Below, piece after piece: positions 48,661 to 63,199 of a stretch of DNA of 64,000 bases. A model generated the notes under the pieces. It was not told where the DNA came from and did not search any database. It saw only the letters and a program-made list of their open reading frames with translations. The DNA is from Torymus aiolomorphi (taxonomy: Eukaryota > Arthropoda > Insecta > Hymenoptera > Torymidae). The position numbers and the translations under genes were made by a program. Location: positions 224,517,876 through 224,581,875 of the forward strand of contig CM070873.1 of assembly GCA_036365515.1 (NCBI GenBank). Direction: 5' to 3'. Within the stretch, counting starts at the first letter, position 1. Each line of letters starts with the position of its first letter.

Positions 48661-51203
48661 CGTGCGCAATTTTTTTCGCAAGTTGAAACTTCTTTGTATT
48701 TCCTAGGGAGCCTTATCGTTGACTAACGCGCGAGAGTCTTTGTTCGCAACTCTTTCTTCGTTAGAGTCTTAATTGTAGAGAAATCATAGAGAACACGTTC
48801 GAAAGCGAAATCGATCCGCCGTTTCGTCTTTTAGTCAGTGATTCAAGTTTGTGACGAATCCAATTAATGACGAGTTTTGTCGTTCTTATCATCGTCTTAA
48901 ATATCGGAAGAAAAAGTTTTCATAAAAGACGAGAGCTATATAGGAGTCGTAGTTTATTTTTATCGTGGGAAATAACGATTATCTGTCGCGTTTTGTAAAC
49001 TGAATGACAAAGTGGTTCGGGATTGAAATATTTAATTTCGGACAATGCGGTAGTAATAAATTTCGTTAGATATCTTGTTGATGAAAACATTTGTACAACA
49101 CGCGAATCCGAACTATTAATAATATATTATACTGACAGAATAATTCGAAATGGAAAATGCTATCCTTTAAATTTTGAATTATCTGCATATTTTATTAGTA
49201 TTATATTTTTTTATGCCGAAGGGCTTATCATATATTATTATTATAATTTAAAAAACTAATACATTTCCCTCGTTCGATTGTCAATGTTTTAAATTCATTT
49301 AAAAAAAATGATCTCTCTATAAGATAATTTACGAGCAAAACATTCAGCTGTACGCTCTTACGTAAAATTGTCAGTGACCTAATACATCAAGATTTTATCG
49401 GTCTGCCAAGAAACGGCCGCCATTCACCGAATGTAATTAATCGGTCACAGCGGGGCTCTTCCCAATCGATGACTAACACCCAATAACCGCGATCTCTCTT
49501 TCAGATTTCGTATACACAGGCTGCGGGGCTCTCATCTATACACCGAGCGAGAAATCAAGCGCGAGCAGCAGCATCACAAGCCGCCTCGAGTCAGCTGTCC
49601 GACTTTTCGAGGCCGGTCTCTCGCCACTCAGCTGTGTGATGATGATGCCGGGCTTTTGCGGGCACACACACACACACACATACATGTGACGCGAAGAAGC
49701 AGCAGCGCACACGCGCGGAAACGCGCACCGCCCCCGCGCTTCAAGATTAAAGCCCGCGCGCGCACGTGGGAAACTCGGTCGCGGTTCCGCTGGAAATATG
49801 GGAACGTGCTGCAGCAGCCGCTGCCGCTGTTTCAACGAAGTATTACAGCATCGCCGCGAAACTTGACGCTGTGTGTGTATATACATATATAACGCGCTAG
49901 TTTCGCCCGCCTAGGAAGAATCAAGAGAGAAAGACGATTTATTATGTAGGATGTTTGTAAGAAGAGAGGAGGGGGAGGTAGAAGAGTGACAAAGGTGGCA
50001 GGACGAAGACAAAAGAGGATTCAAACTTGCGGCGAGCGGGTAACAAAACCCTCCCCTGGATAACTAGCGCGGGAGCGCTGAATTTATGCTTTAATCACGA
50101 GCGCCGGATGGCAGAGAGAGTGGAGAGAGGGAGACGCGAGGTAACGCCAATTAAAGAGTCGCGCTGGAAAAGCTCGATCCTTTAGTGCGGGAGAGAGAGA
50201 GAGGGTTAAAGGACTCGACGGCGCGCCATTGTGTCGCTCCCCGTACGGGAGCCCACGGATACTTGGGGCTGCAGGCTTTGCCCCCCTAACTCCCTCTGAC
50301 TTCGTCGATTTTCGCGTGACGAGTTGGCGAAGTGCAGGCGGCAGAATCTGGGTGAATATTCCACGAACTTGGCGGCGGATTATAAAGTTTTTCACTTAGC
50401 GCTACTCGTCCTCACAAAGGCTCTCGTTCGGAATTTCCGCACAGGGTTAATCGGACAAGTTAGGAAAAAGTAATTCAATTTATTCGCGGCTTAGCGTTAA
50501 CTAAAAGTGATAGTTGGCCATATTTTTTTGGAATTTGTGGTAATGAATCAATAAAATTCAACGGTTTCATCAAGGTTTCGATAGTAAAAGCTCTTCGAAG
50601 ATACAAAGCTATGCGACGTTACAAGCTCTTCCATTGTGGAATTCACTTTGTAATTAATTGTATTTGGATATCTTAATGGCAGCCGCGCGCTTTAAATGAT
50701 TTTGAATGGAGCGCTTTTGGATGAAGTTTCGATGAAAGTTCAACTTCCCTGTCTTCGCCGCCGTCCTAGCTCAGCTCCGTATTAACTTGACTGGTATAGG
50801 AGGCAGTGCAGAGTTTGTGCAGCAGCAGCAGTAGCGGGTCTTCGCAAAATAGCGCAAAGGTCCGGGGAACATTTGATAATTAATGTGAAATGCAATCTCG
50901 AATTTTCTCTATTAGACGCGAACAGCCTTTTTAACGCAGACATCAAAGTTTCACGATATCATTTGCTTACTTTTTGCGATAATAATGTGGATATGCAAAG
51001 CTGGACGAGTACGCGGACGAAGAATAACAAAGAGTAATGCGATAACGTGGTCTCTTCTTGAGAGGTATTTTTTAAATTACAAGTAACGCATTCATAAGTG
51101 GCAAGTAAATTGCAAGCTTAAACACCATGTTTTTAAATTTATCTTTATAACAGTTCTTTCAAGTGTTAAAAACAATATCTTTAGTATTCATCGTGCAATA
51201 ATC
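46593..51203. other. Non-coding, alternating CpG-rich and AT-rich
   Basis: CpG-rich at about 46960-47450, 48500-48760 and 49380-50460. A 143-codon frame at 46676-47107 starts without ATG and shows no domain. No RNA gene or mobile element recognised. Confidence 0.55.
48630..48657. repeat. (CA)n microsatellite
   Basis: About 28 bp of CA repeat; a second short run lies at 49665-49680. Confidence 0.95.
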
Positions 51204-51360
51204 CCCTGGTGGAAATTGTCTGTTTTTCCCATTTGTGATACGATTTTTCAAACATTTTCTAGCCATTTCCTAGCGATTACGGTCAAGCCACTATCAAATG
51301 GCTAGAAAGTGGTCGAAAAATCGTTTCACAAACCGGAAAAAGAGAAAATTTCCACCAGAG
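51204..51360. mobile_element. Short foldback element, CCCTGGTGGAAATT termini
   Basis: A 157-bp hairpin with ends CCCTGGTGGAAATT and AATTTCCACCAGAG. The arms pair through TTTTCTAGCCATT / AATGGCTAGAAA and CGATTTTTC / GAAAAATCG. Related to 4966-5544. No clear target duplication. Confidence 0.7.
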
Positions 51361-53045
51361 TCTATAGAGAATGGTAAAGCCACCCATTGCCAAACCAAAG
51401 ATCGATGAAATCCTTCGACGGCCCAGCTTTAAAGAAGCCGGCCGCGCAGTGAATTAAGAAACACAGAGGGCGGCCGACCTAATTACACCGCGGTGACCAA
51501 CTCTTGCCCCGATAAATCTCATCGCACAAAAGAGCCTTAGCTGCTCCGTAATCGCGGCGAGAGGGAGCAATTGCCCTCGCGCCGCCCAAGGGCCAACTGC
51601 GCGCGGGAATTTATAGAGCGAAGCTGCTCCCCGTCTCGGTCGGCCGGCTTCCGCGAGTAAATAGCTTCCGGAAGATAAAGCTCCCCCGGATAGGTATACG
51701 GTGGAATTTTTTCGGACGCCCTTTATATCGCTCGCTTCTTTCGCGCCCACTCCTATATACAAGTACGTGTTGTGTATAGTGCGGCTGCGGGCGCCGCTGC
51801 CGCCATGTGTTGCTAATTACAGAAGGAGAGGGAGCGGGATTGCGGTACCGAAGTTCGGACAGACCCGGCTGCGATGAATATATACGGTGGACGGCGGGGG
51901 AGATGACGACTGTATGTGCTGCTTCGTGATTATTCCATCAGTTTTTCGAGGAACTGCGCGGTGACGAGTCGCGCTGCTTCGATTGAAGGAGGTCAGAAGG
52001 TTGTGGTCGGGATATTAATCACCAAATAATTGATGCAATCAATGGGGATGAATCAATTTTGGATTTGGATGGTGTATCTAACCGATAAGTGAAGAAAAAA
52101 TTAGTTGTTCTAATTTAATGTTTTGGACGATACAATTAGGAGACATAAAAATCAAAATACGACGGTATATTAACTTTAACGGCTGTGTAATTCCTCTCGA
52201 AGCGCGCGATTCAACGTATCTCCAGAGCGAACGACACATATTGAATTACAGACAGCAGCCGCGAGAAACACGATCCGCGCGAAGACGCAAGAACCAAAAA
52301 AACAACACCGTATAGTCGTCGAAGAACCGTAAGAATGTGGCGTAGACGCCAGCTGTTCTATACGCACACAGAAACTCTCCAACGACCGTCGCGTCGAGCT
52401 ATCATGGACTAGTGGGAAAATTAGTTCTACTTCATCTCGGCACTTACCGTTGCCCCTAGTGCCAGAATCGCGGCGTCTAATTCGAATAGCACGATAGCCA
52501 AACTTCAAATGAGCAGCTAATCCCGTTCGCGCGATCGGCCATTAGTTCAGAATTAAAGATATACAGCTCTCTAATCCCGATTGATGAGTTCCACTTTCCT
52601 AATCGAGTGGAGAGCGACTCTGCCGCTGCTTCCTCCCACGCGCGCGAACCCATAAAAGTCGCATCGTGTCCTGTCGTTTGCGCGTGGACGAACTGCTTCG
52701 CTAATTTCTCAGTCCATTAGCGCTGTACGGCGAGACACAGAGGAAGCGCAGACGTCTTTTTCTTCCCCTGTGAACATTGCGATTAAGCCGTTGGTAAACA
52801 TTAAAGCTCGCATGAACCGAGAAGACTCGCGAGGACACGAAGTTTGCGGCCCGAAATTGAGGAAAGTCCCTTGGTGTTTGTCCACTCGGTGCTTTTCGCT
52901 CGCTCGCTCTGTCTTTGCGTATTCATCGCGGGTAATTTAATTAAGCGAGAGCTAATTGATATTCGCCTTTCGGTGATCCAATTTGCGCGCTCACGAGCGG
53001 AGAGGAATGACTTATTTGCCCACAGCCTGCCTGCGACTGATTCTT

Positions 53046-53208
<163 letters not shown>

Positions 53209-55543
53209 TTCGCGTATACTTACATGTCTAACGAAGTTTCTCGTGTTCCCACGTGATTGTGCGCGCGTCGACGCGCCGCTCATCTGCATACATATATATA
53301 CGCGGCGTCGTCGTCGGTTGTCGACTTTTTTTTTGCCTCGCGCGGTTGCAGTGCGACGCAATAGTAATTTATCCACGTTGATTGGAAGGAGCGAGCTGCA
53401 TATCGAGCTCCTTTTTTTTTAATAATACGGGGCAATCAATATTAATTTCGCTACGTCATAACTCATTTGGAGCGATAAAAATGATATATTTTTGGCGCGA
53501 GAGAGCGAATGCATCATTTGTAGCTTTTGTGCGCACGCGCGTGGCACGAGATTCTGATGCATTATTATTTCACTACTCTATATCATCAAGCTCGAAATAA
53601 TTACGAAGCAGAAATTGTTTTTTCATGGAAATTTAGTGCAGTGTGTACAAAAGCAAGCTGGTTCATTATCCAAGAAATATGCATAGCGTTTATTATTTTC
53701 ATAATGGTCTGACGTTATAAAAATGTCCGCATTTTTTGTTTTAACATATCTAACGTAATTTTAAATGTACTGCATATAATTATGCAAAAAACTTCCATCT
53801 TCATTTTTTAGGAGACGATAAAAAAAGTTTAGATTTAATAGTCATCAAAGAATCGTAAACACTTTGTTACTCTATTATTGACATTTATAGCTACTTCCAA
53901 AGATGACTCAAAGCAAAAGCAGCTAAAGTGACAATAAAACTTAAAATGTATATATTTATAAACCGTTATTAGTGGAATATGTGCGGCTGTAGGTTTCAAA
54001 AAATTAGCATAATTAAATTTCATTTACGAGACTTTCTATATAAATAAATCCTACGCTTTCCAAAAACTTCAAATTAACGTGACGCCAATCGCAACGCCAC
54101 TTCCGTCCATTAACTCTGACTTACTATAAAATACGCTGCCTACGGTACCGTAATAAAATGAAACAATTTTTAATTTTGGATCCTCCGTAAAAATGAGAAA
54201 AATCTCTGCATAATCACGTTACCAGCTCCAAATGAAATTCCTGGCAAACAACCACGCGGCCTGCGCAATCTCTCGCGACTCCCCCGCGCGCACCGGCAAA
54301 CAACGCGCGCCCCGGCACCTGGCACGCGCTCCGATTTTCTCGCACCGCGTCGTCGCGCTGCGCTGTTTTCTCTCTTGCGAGATATGGGGTGCGGAGAGTC
54401 GCGCGCACTCTATCTCGAAATAAACGGAACGCCAGGTGCCCTTAATGCCCGATAAGCGCACGCGCGACTCGTAAGTGTTTTGAGAGGATGTCCCCGCCAC
54501 GCGCGCGCTCGAGCATCAGCTGGTAATTTCGAAGTTTCGGCGCGATCTATACGTTGGGTGATTGGAGTTGTTGCGTCAAGTTGGCCCGGGACTGTGAAAA
54601 TAAAGTTCTTGGAGCGGAGTTTACGAGTGCGTTTGAATAAAAAATGCTGCGGAGTTTTTACATACGTGCTGGCTGTTTCTTAAAATTACGCGATGGCAAA
54701 TGTTTTCAAGAGGCGGGCTTGTCGCGGAAACTCGCTCCACTTGAATCCAACTGAAATTTGCAATGGTCTAAACATTTTTACTCATTTTTTAGGGGAAAAT
54801 TTTTTGAGTGCACTTAACAAAAGTTTGAAAAAACGTAATGGTTTGGAATTTAAGCTACTTTTTTCTTTTATATACTTTCAACTCGCGAGATTTTTCCAAC
54901 GCAAACAATGAGGGCAAACACTTATGTTCAGAAAAATATCACTCATTATTTTAGCGCATATGGGTGAAGGATGTTTTTAATTCGACCTCTAGGAGAGCAA
55001 TGGTAAAATGTGAAATGGCAAAGCGACCTCCATTTTCATACATTAATGCTCGCACAAACGTAAGAATTATAAGTGTAGAAAATTGCTCAGCATATTATAT
55101 ATTATACAAATTTTACGTTGATAGTGCAATTATTTCTTTTTTTCACATTTTTTATCACTCCTCACTTTTTACGACGCTGTATCATTAAGCCATTCAAAAT
55201 CAATTATTCAATTTCAGAAAAACTGAAAGACACGAATTAACTGAAAATTCACGGAAAGTGTAATTTATCATCTTACACGTACTTTTCGAGACACCTATTT
55301 ACACGCAAAAGATTTCAAATACGTACACTGTGCGCACTTTTTTAATGCGCGTTAACCGCATTTTCCAACCTTGTAACAATTCTTCAACAGCTTCATAAAC
55401 CATCTACGTGCACGTACACGCTTTCCATCATTTTTTGTAATAATTTCGAAATTGCAGAACCGCGCGGTATTGCAATGCCCAATATATACGTGAGCGTGAA
55501 ATTGTCCGGGCGAGCGAAGGAGAGAGAGTGGGAGAGTGAGAGT

Positions 55544-55693
<150 letters not shown>

Positions 55694-58097
55694 TGATTGA
55701 CATCCAGACAGGCTCGGGTTGTATGCGCTGGCTCGCTTGAGCACACGACGGTTAATTAGAATTAATTAATGCAGCTCGTTTCGTTTGGATTTTGTTTTAG
55801 CCTTTTTTCTGTTTAATGATTCATAAAGCTTTTTTCAATACGAACAATTGAAATTAAGATAGTGCTTTAAAGCAGTCAGTTGTGTTAGTTAATCAGTTGA
55901 AGTTTATGTGGAAGTGTTGAATGCTAATATATATTTCTTTTCCCCCTTTTTTTGTAAATTAACAAGAGCCGGTCAAACATAAAGGTTTCATGCCAAAGAC
56001 CGAGATTAAATTTTATTATATAAAATAAAATATTCTTTATTCAAATTATATATGCACCAGCAGATTGAATTTTACAATTTTAATAAACGACAGCGTAAAA
56101 CAAAATTTTCACTTTAATGAATAAATTAGGGAATAAAAACACTGCATCCTCTCTCTACCGTAAATTAAATATTCCACTGTGCTTGTCTTCCCAGGGATAT
56201 TTCATACGGTTCGCAAAATTTTTGCACTCGTAAAGGGCTTTCAATTTTTGGCCAGCGGAAGGATCCTACAATTTTTACGGTACACAATAAAGTCGCCCTC
56301 AGTCGCGCAGCCGCTGCTACTACTGCATCGAAATATACCCTCAATTTATTCCTCGTACAAAGCAACACAAAATTCGTCCACAGTGCAGGGAAAAGAGAGG
56401 AAAAAAAGCCTACGCGCGTATCAAAGCCCCAGCGAGTTTCTCCATCGTTTGTCGCACAGCGCCGAAATGCGCGCATTTTCTCCACTACGGGCCTTTTTCG
56501 CGCATCGAAGCGCTCTACGTTTTTCTTCAACAGACTACGCGAATCGTGAGTCTCTCTTTATGAAAATTCGTTTCTGGGGATTTAAAAAAAATTCAAAGTG
56601 CCGAGGTCGCGGGGTGTGCGCGTATATAACCACTGCGGGGGAGGGGCGAAATACAAAGAACGGAGTTTCTCGGTAGTTTATTTTGGATCCGTCACAAAGG
56701 ATCCTGAAATAATAAAATTTATATAGATATGCAGGTCTGGAAACGGAGAGTTCTGTAATACGATTTTTTTCATAAAGGCGGGCCTTTTTATACGCGCTTC
56801 TGTGAAGAGTCAGAAAAACATTTTTAAGCAATTGAATTGTATAACTAATTAACAAAATTAATTAAGATCAATGCTTTGAAGCTGCTCTTTCTAATTGTAC
56901 ATGTATTTTAATTTTTTCATATTCTACTATAAAGTTTTGTTAGTTTAATAATTTAGATTTAAAATGAAATTTGTATTGGTCATAGACCCTTTTATGGATC
57001 CTTTTATTGATATTTAAAAATATTTGATAAAAAATATACTTTTTGAAACAGAGTTATTTGAATTTTCGTCTGGATAGTTAAAACAAGTGCGCGTCTGATT
57101 CTACCAGATTGATCTGCCGCTGCTCACCAAATCGTCTCAATTTCAACCAAGCATAATCAGACGTAACGATGTAAATCGCCTCAAACATAAAGAATCAACT
57201 TACAGAGTAGATTGTCTTACACGACAGCGACTACTAGTCTAAAAAACGTACAAAAATACGGAATCCAGAACCAGAAGACTAAAAAAGCGAGAAGAAACAG
57301 ACGGAGTGGGAAGACGAAGAATAAGAAGAAGCAGCAGGCGAAGACGAAAGTCTCGTGCTATACAGACGCGAGCTTGCCCGTGAATGGCCATTTTGTGCTG
57401 GGGCGCGCGATAGAGGCACCACACACATGTGTCGCCGCGCTTCCTGCAGTTAACGACCTCGATCGCGCGCCGCGCATATATTGAAAAGTGCCGCGGCCGT
57501 ATAACGCGGCTTATAATGGTTTCGAAGTATTCGAGAGGGACGACCGATCGAAAACGACGTTGACCTCTGGCAAAAAGTCAAGCGCGCTCTTGAGAGTGCC
57601 GCGCGCCGCCGCGGAGAAAGCGCTAGTCTAGTCAGCTCGCCCGTCGCAGCATGACTCTTTTTGCTCTTTTCGAAAAGAGAGATTCACCGCGCCGATTTAC
57701 GGCTATTTTTGTGGCTGTGTTTGTGGAAACAGTGTATATGTATATGCGGATCACGAGGTGGTCGTATTTCTCTCTCTCGTGTGTTGCGGGGGCTGCGAAC
57801 TGCCGCGCGGTATCTGCGCGATTATAAATTTTATTTAGTTTTGACAGTTGGGGCAGGCTCATTTTTCGTTACTTCGGGCGGGACGTATTTCTTTTTTTTT
57901 CGCGTGACGGGACCCATATCGACGAGAACAATGTAATTTATCAACGTAATCTAGTGATTTCTTTGGGTGAGTTATGGAAAACATCGTTGCGAAAGTGAAA
58001 GTATTGACAGTATTTATATAACGTGCTGGATATGAATCTTATTTAGGCCTTGATCAAAGAAGTTGTATTACCAATGAGAATAATCCAAGTAACTCTG

Positions 58098-58188
58098 CAC
58101 TGTTAGAAAACTTCCATATATATATAGATATATTGTGTTTACCTATATGTACCTATATATATACATATATGGAAGTTTTCTGACAGTG
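58098..58188. mobile_element. 91-bp palindrome with CACTGT..AGAAAA ends
   Basis: Left CACTGTTAGAAAACTTCC, right GGAAGTTTTCTGACAGTG, one mismatch in the outer 18 bp, then a TATA-rich loop. The termini resemble the CACTGAGAGAAA group, so it may be a minimal deletion derivative. No TA duplication is visible. Confidence 0.6.
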
Positions 58189-61100
58189 TGTCAATGAAAG
58201 ATTGTCAACCAATGAATATAATATAGTTAATAAATTTGAATTAAAATAAAATTTATAAGTAAAATAAAAAAAAAATAGATTTGATCGCAAAGTAGAAAGG
58301 GAATTAATTGTTTGGTTACTTGGAATTTTTATCATTAAAACGAACGAAATACTGTATTGAATTAATATTTGAAAACGAAAATAATAATTCTTACGGACAA
58401 AGCTATCGAATGATATATTTACAAGTTTCATAATACTTGAACACAAAAAAAGAAACGCAATTTTTCCTCAACTTAATAATCTTAGAAACAACGTATAGAG
58501 AATGATTCATTTTCGCGTCACGCCTCGGAAGGTCTCGAACATCTTACTCCGAGCAAACGTAATCATCCGCTTTTTTTTCTTAACGTCCCGCTCGCCGCAG
58601 CACGCCGATCCCAATCAAGCAACGGCCCTCGCAAAAAACGAGACCCCCTGCCTCTCCCCCTTCTTCGCCGTCCGTCAAAATTCGCAAAGGTCACACGCGT
58701 TCAGCAACCGTAGATATATACGCGCCGTGTGAAATTACACACATGAACGCAGTACATGGGGGAGATAATCCCCAGCAGAGAGAGAGAGAGAGAGAGAGCG
58801 CCGGCGGAGCGATAAAAGGCAAACGGTGATCAGACGAGCAATTGAGAAGCGAATCGCCGAGGGCATTCCTCTCGCCCTTAATTCCTCCTCCTACTTCCCC
58901 CCTTCTCTTCTCTCTTTCTCGTCATGAAATTACTTCTCGGTGATCATGGTCGAGCGCGCGGGCTACATTGATCCTGGCTTCGCTAATGCCGAAGAGGCTT
59001 TTCCCCCCGAGGAACCCCCGAAAAGGAGGGCTGTAGAAGGGTACGAGAGCGAGATTATGCAGTTATTTTCGAGATGGCGCGAGGCTTTTCCAGCGGAGGA
59101 CGGGAGTTACCGGAGTCAAAAGAATTAAGAGGAGAAGTGAGAGAGAAAGAGAATGAGAATGGATTAGTGGAGGGAGTTCCGAGATTTTTTCCGGAATCTC
59201 GGATAATTTAGGAAGTTTTCTCGAGAAATGTTGGGTAAATAGTTCGAGAAAGTTGTAGTTTTAAATAAATGTTGTAGGTTATTTTTAGGTCTTGTTGTAT
59301 GGTATAGGATGTATTTGATGCACTGTTTTTTTATACTGTGTTAATGGGGATCGTTAAAATGTTATGCAACATTTAATTGATTGTGATAATTTGTCAATGT
59401 ACAAATAACTTGCATTATTTTGATGAACCGTTTATTTAAAAACTTTGATAGTTTGATTATTGCATAAGAGCAAGTTAATTTTTTGCACATTTGATCATAA
59501 ATATAAAAATAAAAAAATTTTTTTTTTTTCTTTTGATGCCTCTATCCTATTATATTTTTCTTATATCTTGAGAAAATTTAATCTTGGAACATCGAGTATT
59601 GCTTTAACATTGAACATAAAACGTACATCTCCAACCAATATCCTACTACTTACTGCATCCCTCAATCTTTCAACAGCTCTTCAATTACTTTGCTTTAAAA
59701 GAATATCGACCATAAAAATAGCAGCTGCGAAAGCGCGTTGACTGGCAAATAATGAAAATGCAACTCTTCGAAGACAGGAAAAACCGGGTGCGGCCGGTGA
59801 AAGCAAAAAGTTGTACTGCGCGTGTACACGCCGGCAAACTTATCGCGCATAATTCCGTGCCGGAAGGTATATAATGAAGAGAGGATGGGGAAAGCAAGCG
59901 AAAATATAACGTTACCGGAGTAAGAGAGAGAGGGAGTGGAGGGGGGAGAAAAGGAAAAAAGATACATTTGCTGCGCGAGAAGGGAAAAAGGAAGAAAAAT
60001 GTAAAACTGCATAGCTCGAGGTACAGCGAGACTGTGGCGGTGGAGTAATAAAGGCAGGGGGTGCGGGAAAGGAAGTAGCGCGCGTGTGCGTTAAACAAAG
60101 GGGGGAGAAATGGCGATGGGGGTGGAACGAAAGTGACTCGCAGAAAACTGAGCGACAGAACGTATATAGAGAGAGGGAGGGAAAAGGGCAGAGAGGAGTG
60201 AGTTGAAATGCGTATGAGCTGCCTTGAGTGGAGTCGATACGTATATAGTTTATGCGCGCAGACACACACTCGACGAAGATTGAAGGAAAGGAAATGAAAA
60301 GGCAAAACGAAGGAGAAGAGCGAATTTCATCGTACAGGTGTGCGAATGTATACGATGCGAATATCGCGTGCTCGAAGCACGTGATAACCAATTCGTCTGA
60401 ATTTGGAACGATGTAAATTGATGTATTTATACAGTATTAGAAAAATGTGGGTTTTACCGTGAATAAATCATTTCAAGTAATTTTGAAAAAGAAGAAATTT
60501 TTGTTTATGTATAGCTTTATCGTTATTTTAGTAAGTGTTTAAATGTAGTAGATTTAAATCATCAACTAACCCATCAAAACTAAACATTTCTACAACAAAC
60601 AGTACAAATTTACCAAGCACTCTGACCCCTCACAAAGACAGCAACATTGCCACAACCCCCATTAACAAAACTCTCTCATCGCTCGATAATTTCAAATGCC
60701 ATTAACGGCGCCAACGACGCTCGCCACAAGCCAAGCAGCTAATCGAGCGTCGCGCGCATAAAGAGCATATACATATACACACGCGGGAACCCCGCAGGAA
60801 AAGAGGCTCACACATACGCACTGCAGGCCATCAGTCCCGTTCGTCAATCGCACCCTAGCGCTCGCGTGCGTGCACGTATAAGTACAAGTCGGCGTGCGTG
60901 CCTGCGTGCGTGCATTTCCACACGCTGCACACCCGAGGCGCACGCGTGTGTGTGTACGCTTATCGAGCGCATACGCGAGAGAAAAAGAACTATTTCGTGC
61001 GGGCGCTCTTTGAATTGACGGGGGCAGCCGGTAGATGCTCGGGATAATGCTAATTTATGGGGGGAAAACGAGTGCGCGCGCGCGCACAAGCGACTCGCAG

Positions 61101-61414
61101 TGTAGCGTTTGTACGCGTCTTGTTTCTTGAGTGAAATGGGGGAAGACGAAACGGGGAACTTCTCGTGATTGAAGTGAGCCGGTTGGATATAAATGAGGAA
61201 AGATATAGTAAATTGGGTATAGCGTTGTGTATGTAGTAGGGGTTAGTGTTTACTAGCAAGCAGCGATAAGAAAATCTTTTTGTGATTTGAATTTCCTATC
61301 TTAAAAAAATGATTAATTTGTTATGATATTAATTTATTTGTGATTTGGTTGGTGGGAGTAATGGGTTGCTAGGTTACAAAAACAAAAGTGGCGCAAAGCT
61401 GTGCTAAAATTACG
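58189..61414. other. Non-coding; CpG-rich blocks
   Basis: CpG-rich at about 58500-59160, 59740-60400 and 60690-61250, with (GA)n near 58779-58798. No gene recognised. Confidence 0.55.
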
Positions 61415-61443
61415 GCGCGCGAAGCGCGCTTAGAGATGGCTGG
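61415..61443 (+). mobile_element. Possible Helitron 3' terminus (solo)
   Basis: A GCGCGC-GAA-GCGCGC hairpin (61415-61429), then 10 nt, then CTGG (61440-61443) before T. Hairpin, spacing and CTRR-T ending match the Helitron at 37914-39473. No TC...TATATAA 5' end was found upstream, so the body is unresolved. Confidence 0.4.
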
Positions 61444-63199
61444 TACTTTTAAAAATTGCATTTCTAAGAAGAATTTTAATGGTTCTATTATAAAAGAATG
61501 AGACCTTATTATAGATTCTTCCTGTAGTTGTAAGTGAAGTTTAATGGCACCGTAGGACGTACTTATCGTTGCAAAGTATATTTACAGATAAGATACATGG
61601 TATTAAAATAATCATCGTAGAAAAGTTGTTATTTATCTTAAGATTCTGAGTAGAAAATATGAAAATGTGCTCGATCAGGTAAATATTTTCTCTAGATAAT
61701 CATAGAAAATGGCTTGATAATAGGTATCTGTTTCCGAGTGATTACACATTATAGCGCGTTTTCCTGAAAATTTCTACACATTTTGCTCTGTACTCTGTTT
61801 TAATGGAGAGATCATATTTTTAACTTTAATGCTTATAACTGCCTTGAATTAAGATTTTTTTTTTTAATAACTTACGTTATTTATCTCGCAGTAGAAAGCT
61901 ATTTTTACGCGCCTGACATGTTTTTCGCATAAAAAGTCGAAAGCGTAAAGCTTTCATCGATTCTGATAATCCTTGAATTGTGGACGAAAAAAATATTTTT
62001 AAAGCGTTATGTATACAACTGAGAAATAAAGTTCCTTGCTCTATAATCCTTCAGTTTATATCATCTGTCTTCGTAAATAAACACTGAATTTTTCACAATT
62101 TGATGTCTGAAAGTAACTGCTATGTAAACTGTATAACATGTGTACCTCGAAATTCCTAAAACTAATAACTAACATTGATCGATTATTTGAAGCACAAAAG
62201 TAAAACTGGATTAATGTTTCGGCATTCAATCGCAGCTCCGAGCCTTCAACTGAATACAACGTTTGTCGCTAAAAAGACATTTATCTTAATAACGAACATC
62301 ATGAGCGCGTCGTCGAATTTCGCGTTGGCGACCATAAGTCATCGCCCCGCGGCGGCGGCGACTATCATTTATCAAGGCCTCGCGAGATGCGCTTTCCTTC
62401 TTTTCTCCCTTCGTCTCTCGGATATAACTAAACGTCAGCAAGCACGTCAGAGAAAGAGTGAGAGAAAGAGAGAGAACAAAACGCCCCGAGACGTCGTCGC
62501 CGTGACTCGAAGTGAATTTTCCCTCATTCCCGACGGTGTCGAGAGATAGCAAAAAATAAAAGGGAGACGAGAGCGGCACACCAGAGAGTAGCCGAGTGAA
62601 GGAAACTAACGAGAAGTTCACGAGGAATTAAAAAGAAGCCGGAGGCGAGGAGAGAATGTCGCGATTAAGGAGAGACTTTGGAAAATATAACGCGCGTGCG
62701 CGTGCATTCAGCGGTGGATGGAAAAAAATGAGGATCACGCGGTGTTTAATCTTTCGAGATGGAAAATGCCGGCAAATTGCAGAAGCAGAAAGGGACGAGA
62801 GGGCGAGAGGCGTATTAGAAATTAATTGCTGTCACGGGGCTTTTTATGGGTGCCCGAGCGGGCGTGAAATTTTTCTCATTTCGCAGTGTCTGGTGAATTA
62901 GTTGCCTTTAGAGGGCGGCAAGAACTATTCTTTCCCAGAACTATTGTCATTGATTAACAGGATGGCTGAGTCGTTTGTCAAGCCCTCGAGGCAATTTTTT
63001 TTTCACCGCTCGACGTTATGCTGTAACAATGGTCGCGGTGTAAATGCTGCTTTTCACGCAGTTATAGCTGTGTTTTATCATGGGTAAAAACGTTGTTCTT
63101 TTAGCGCGGTTTTAAATTAAGTTTAGTGGTTTCAATTATCATTTAAATATCAAAATTGTAAATTTAGGTATTAAAATCATTCAATTTTCAATGAAATAA
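61444..63199. other. Non-coding
   Basis: AT-rich to about 62270, CpG-rich to about 62960, then AT-rich. No gene recognised. Confidence 0.6.

Noticed and set aside
58946..59128. Charged 60-codon ATG frame with a decent start context
   Set aside because: Hydrophilic and gene-like in composition, but no homology I recognise, no clear splice signals around it and it lies in a CpG-rich block where chance frames are common. RNA-seq would decide.
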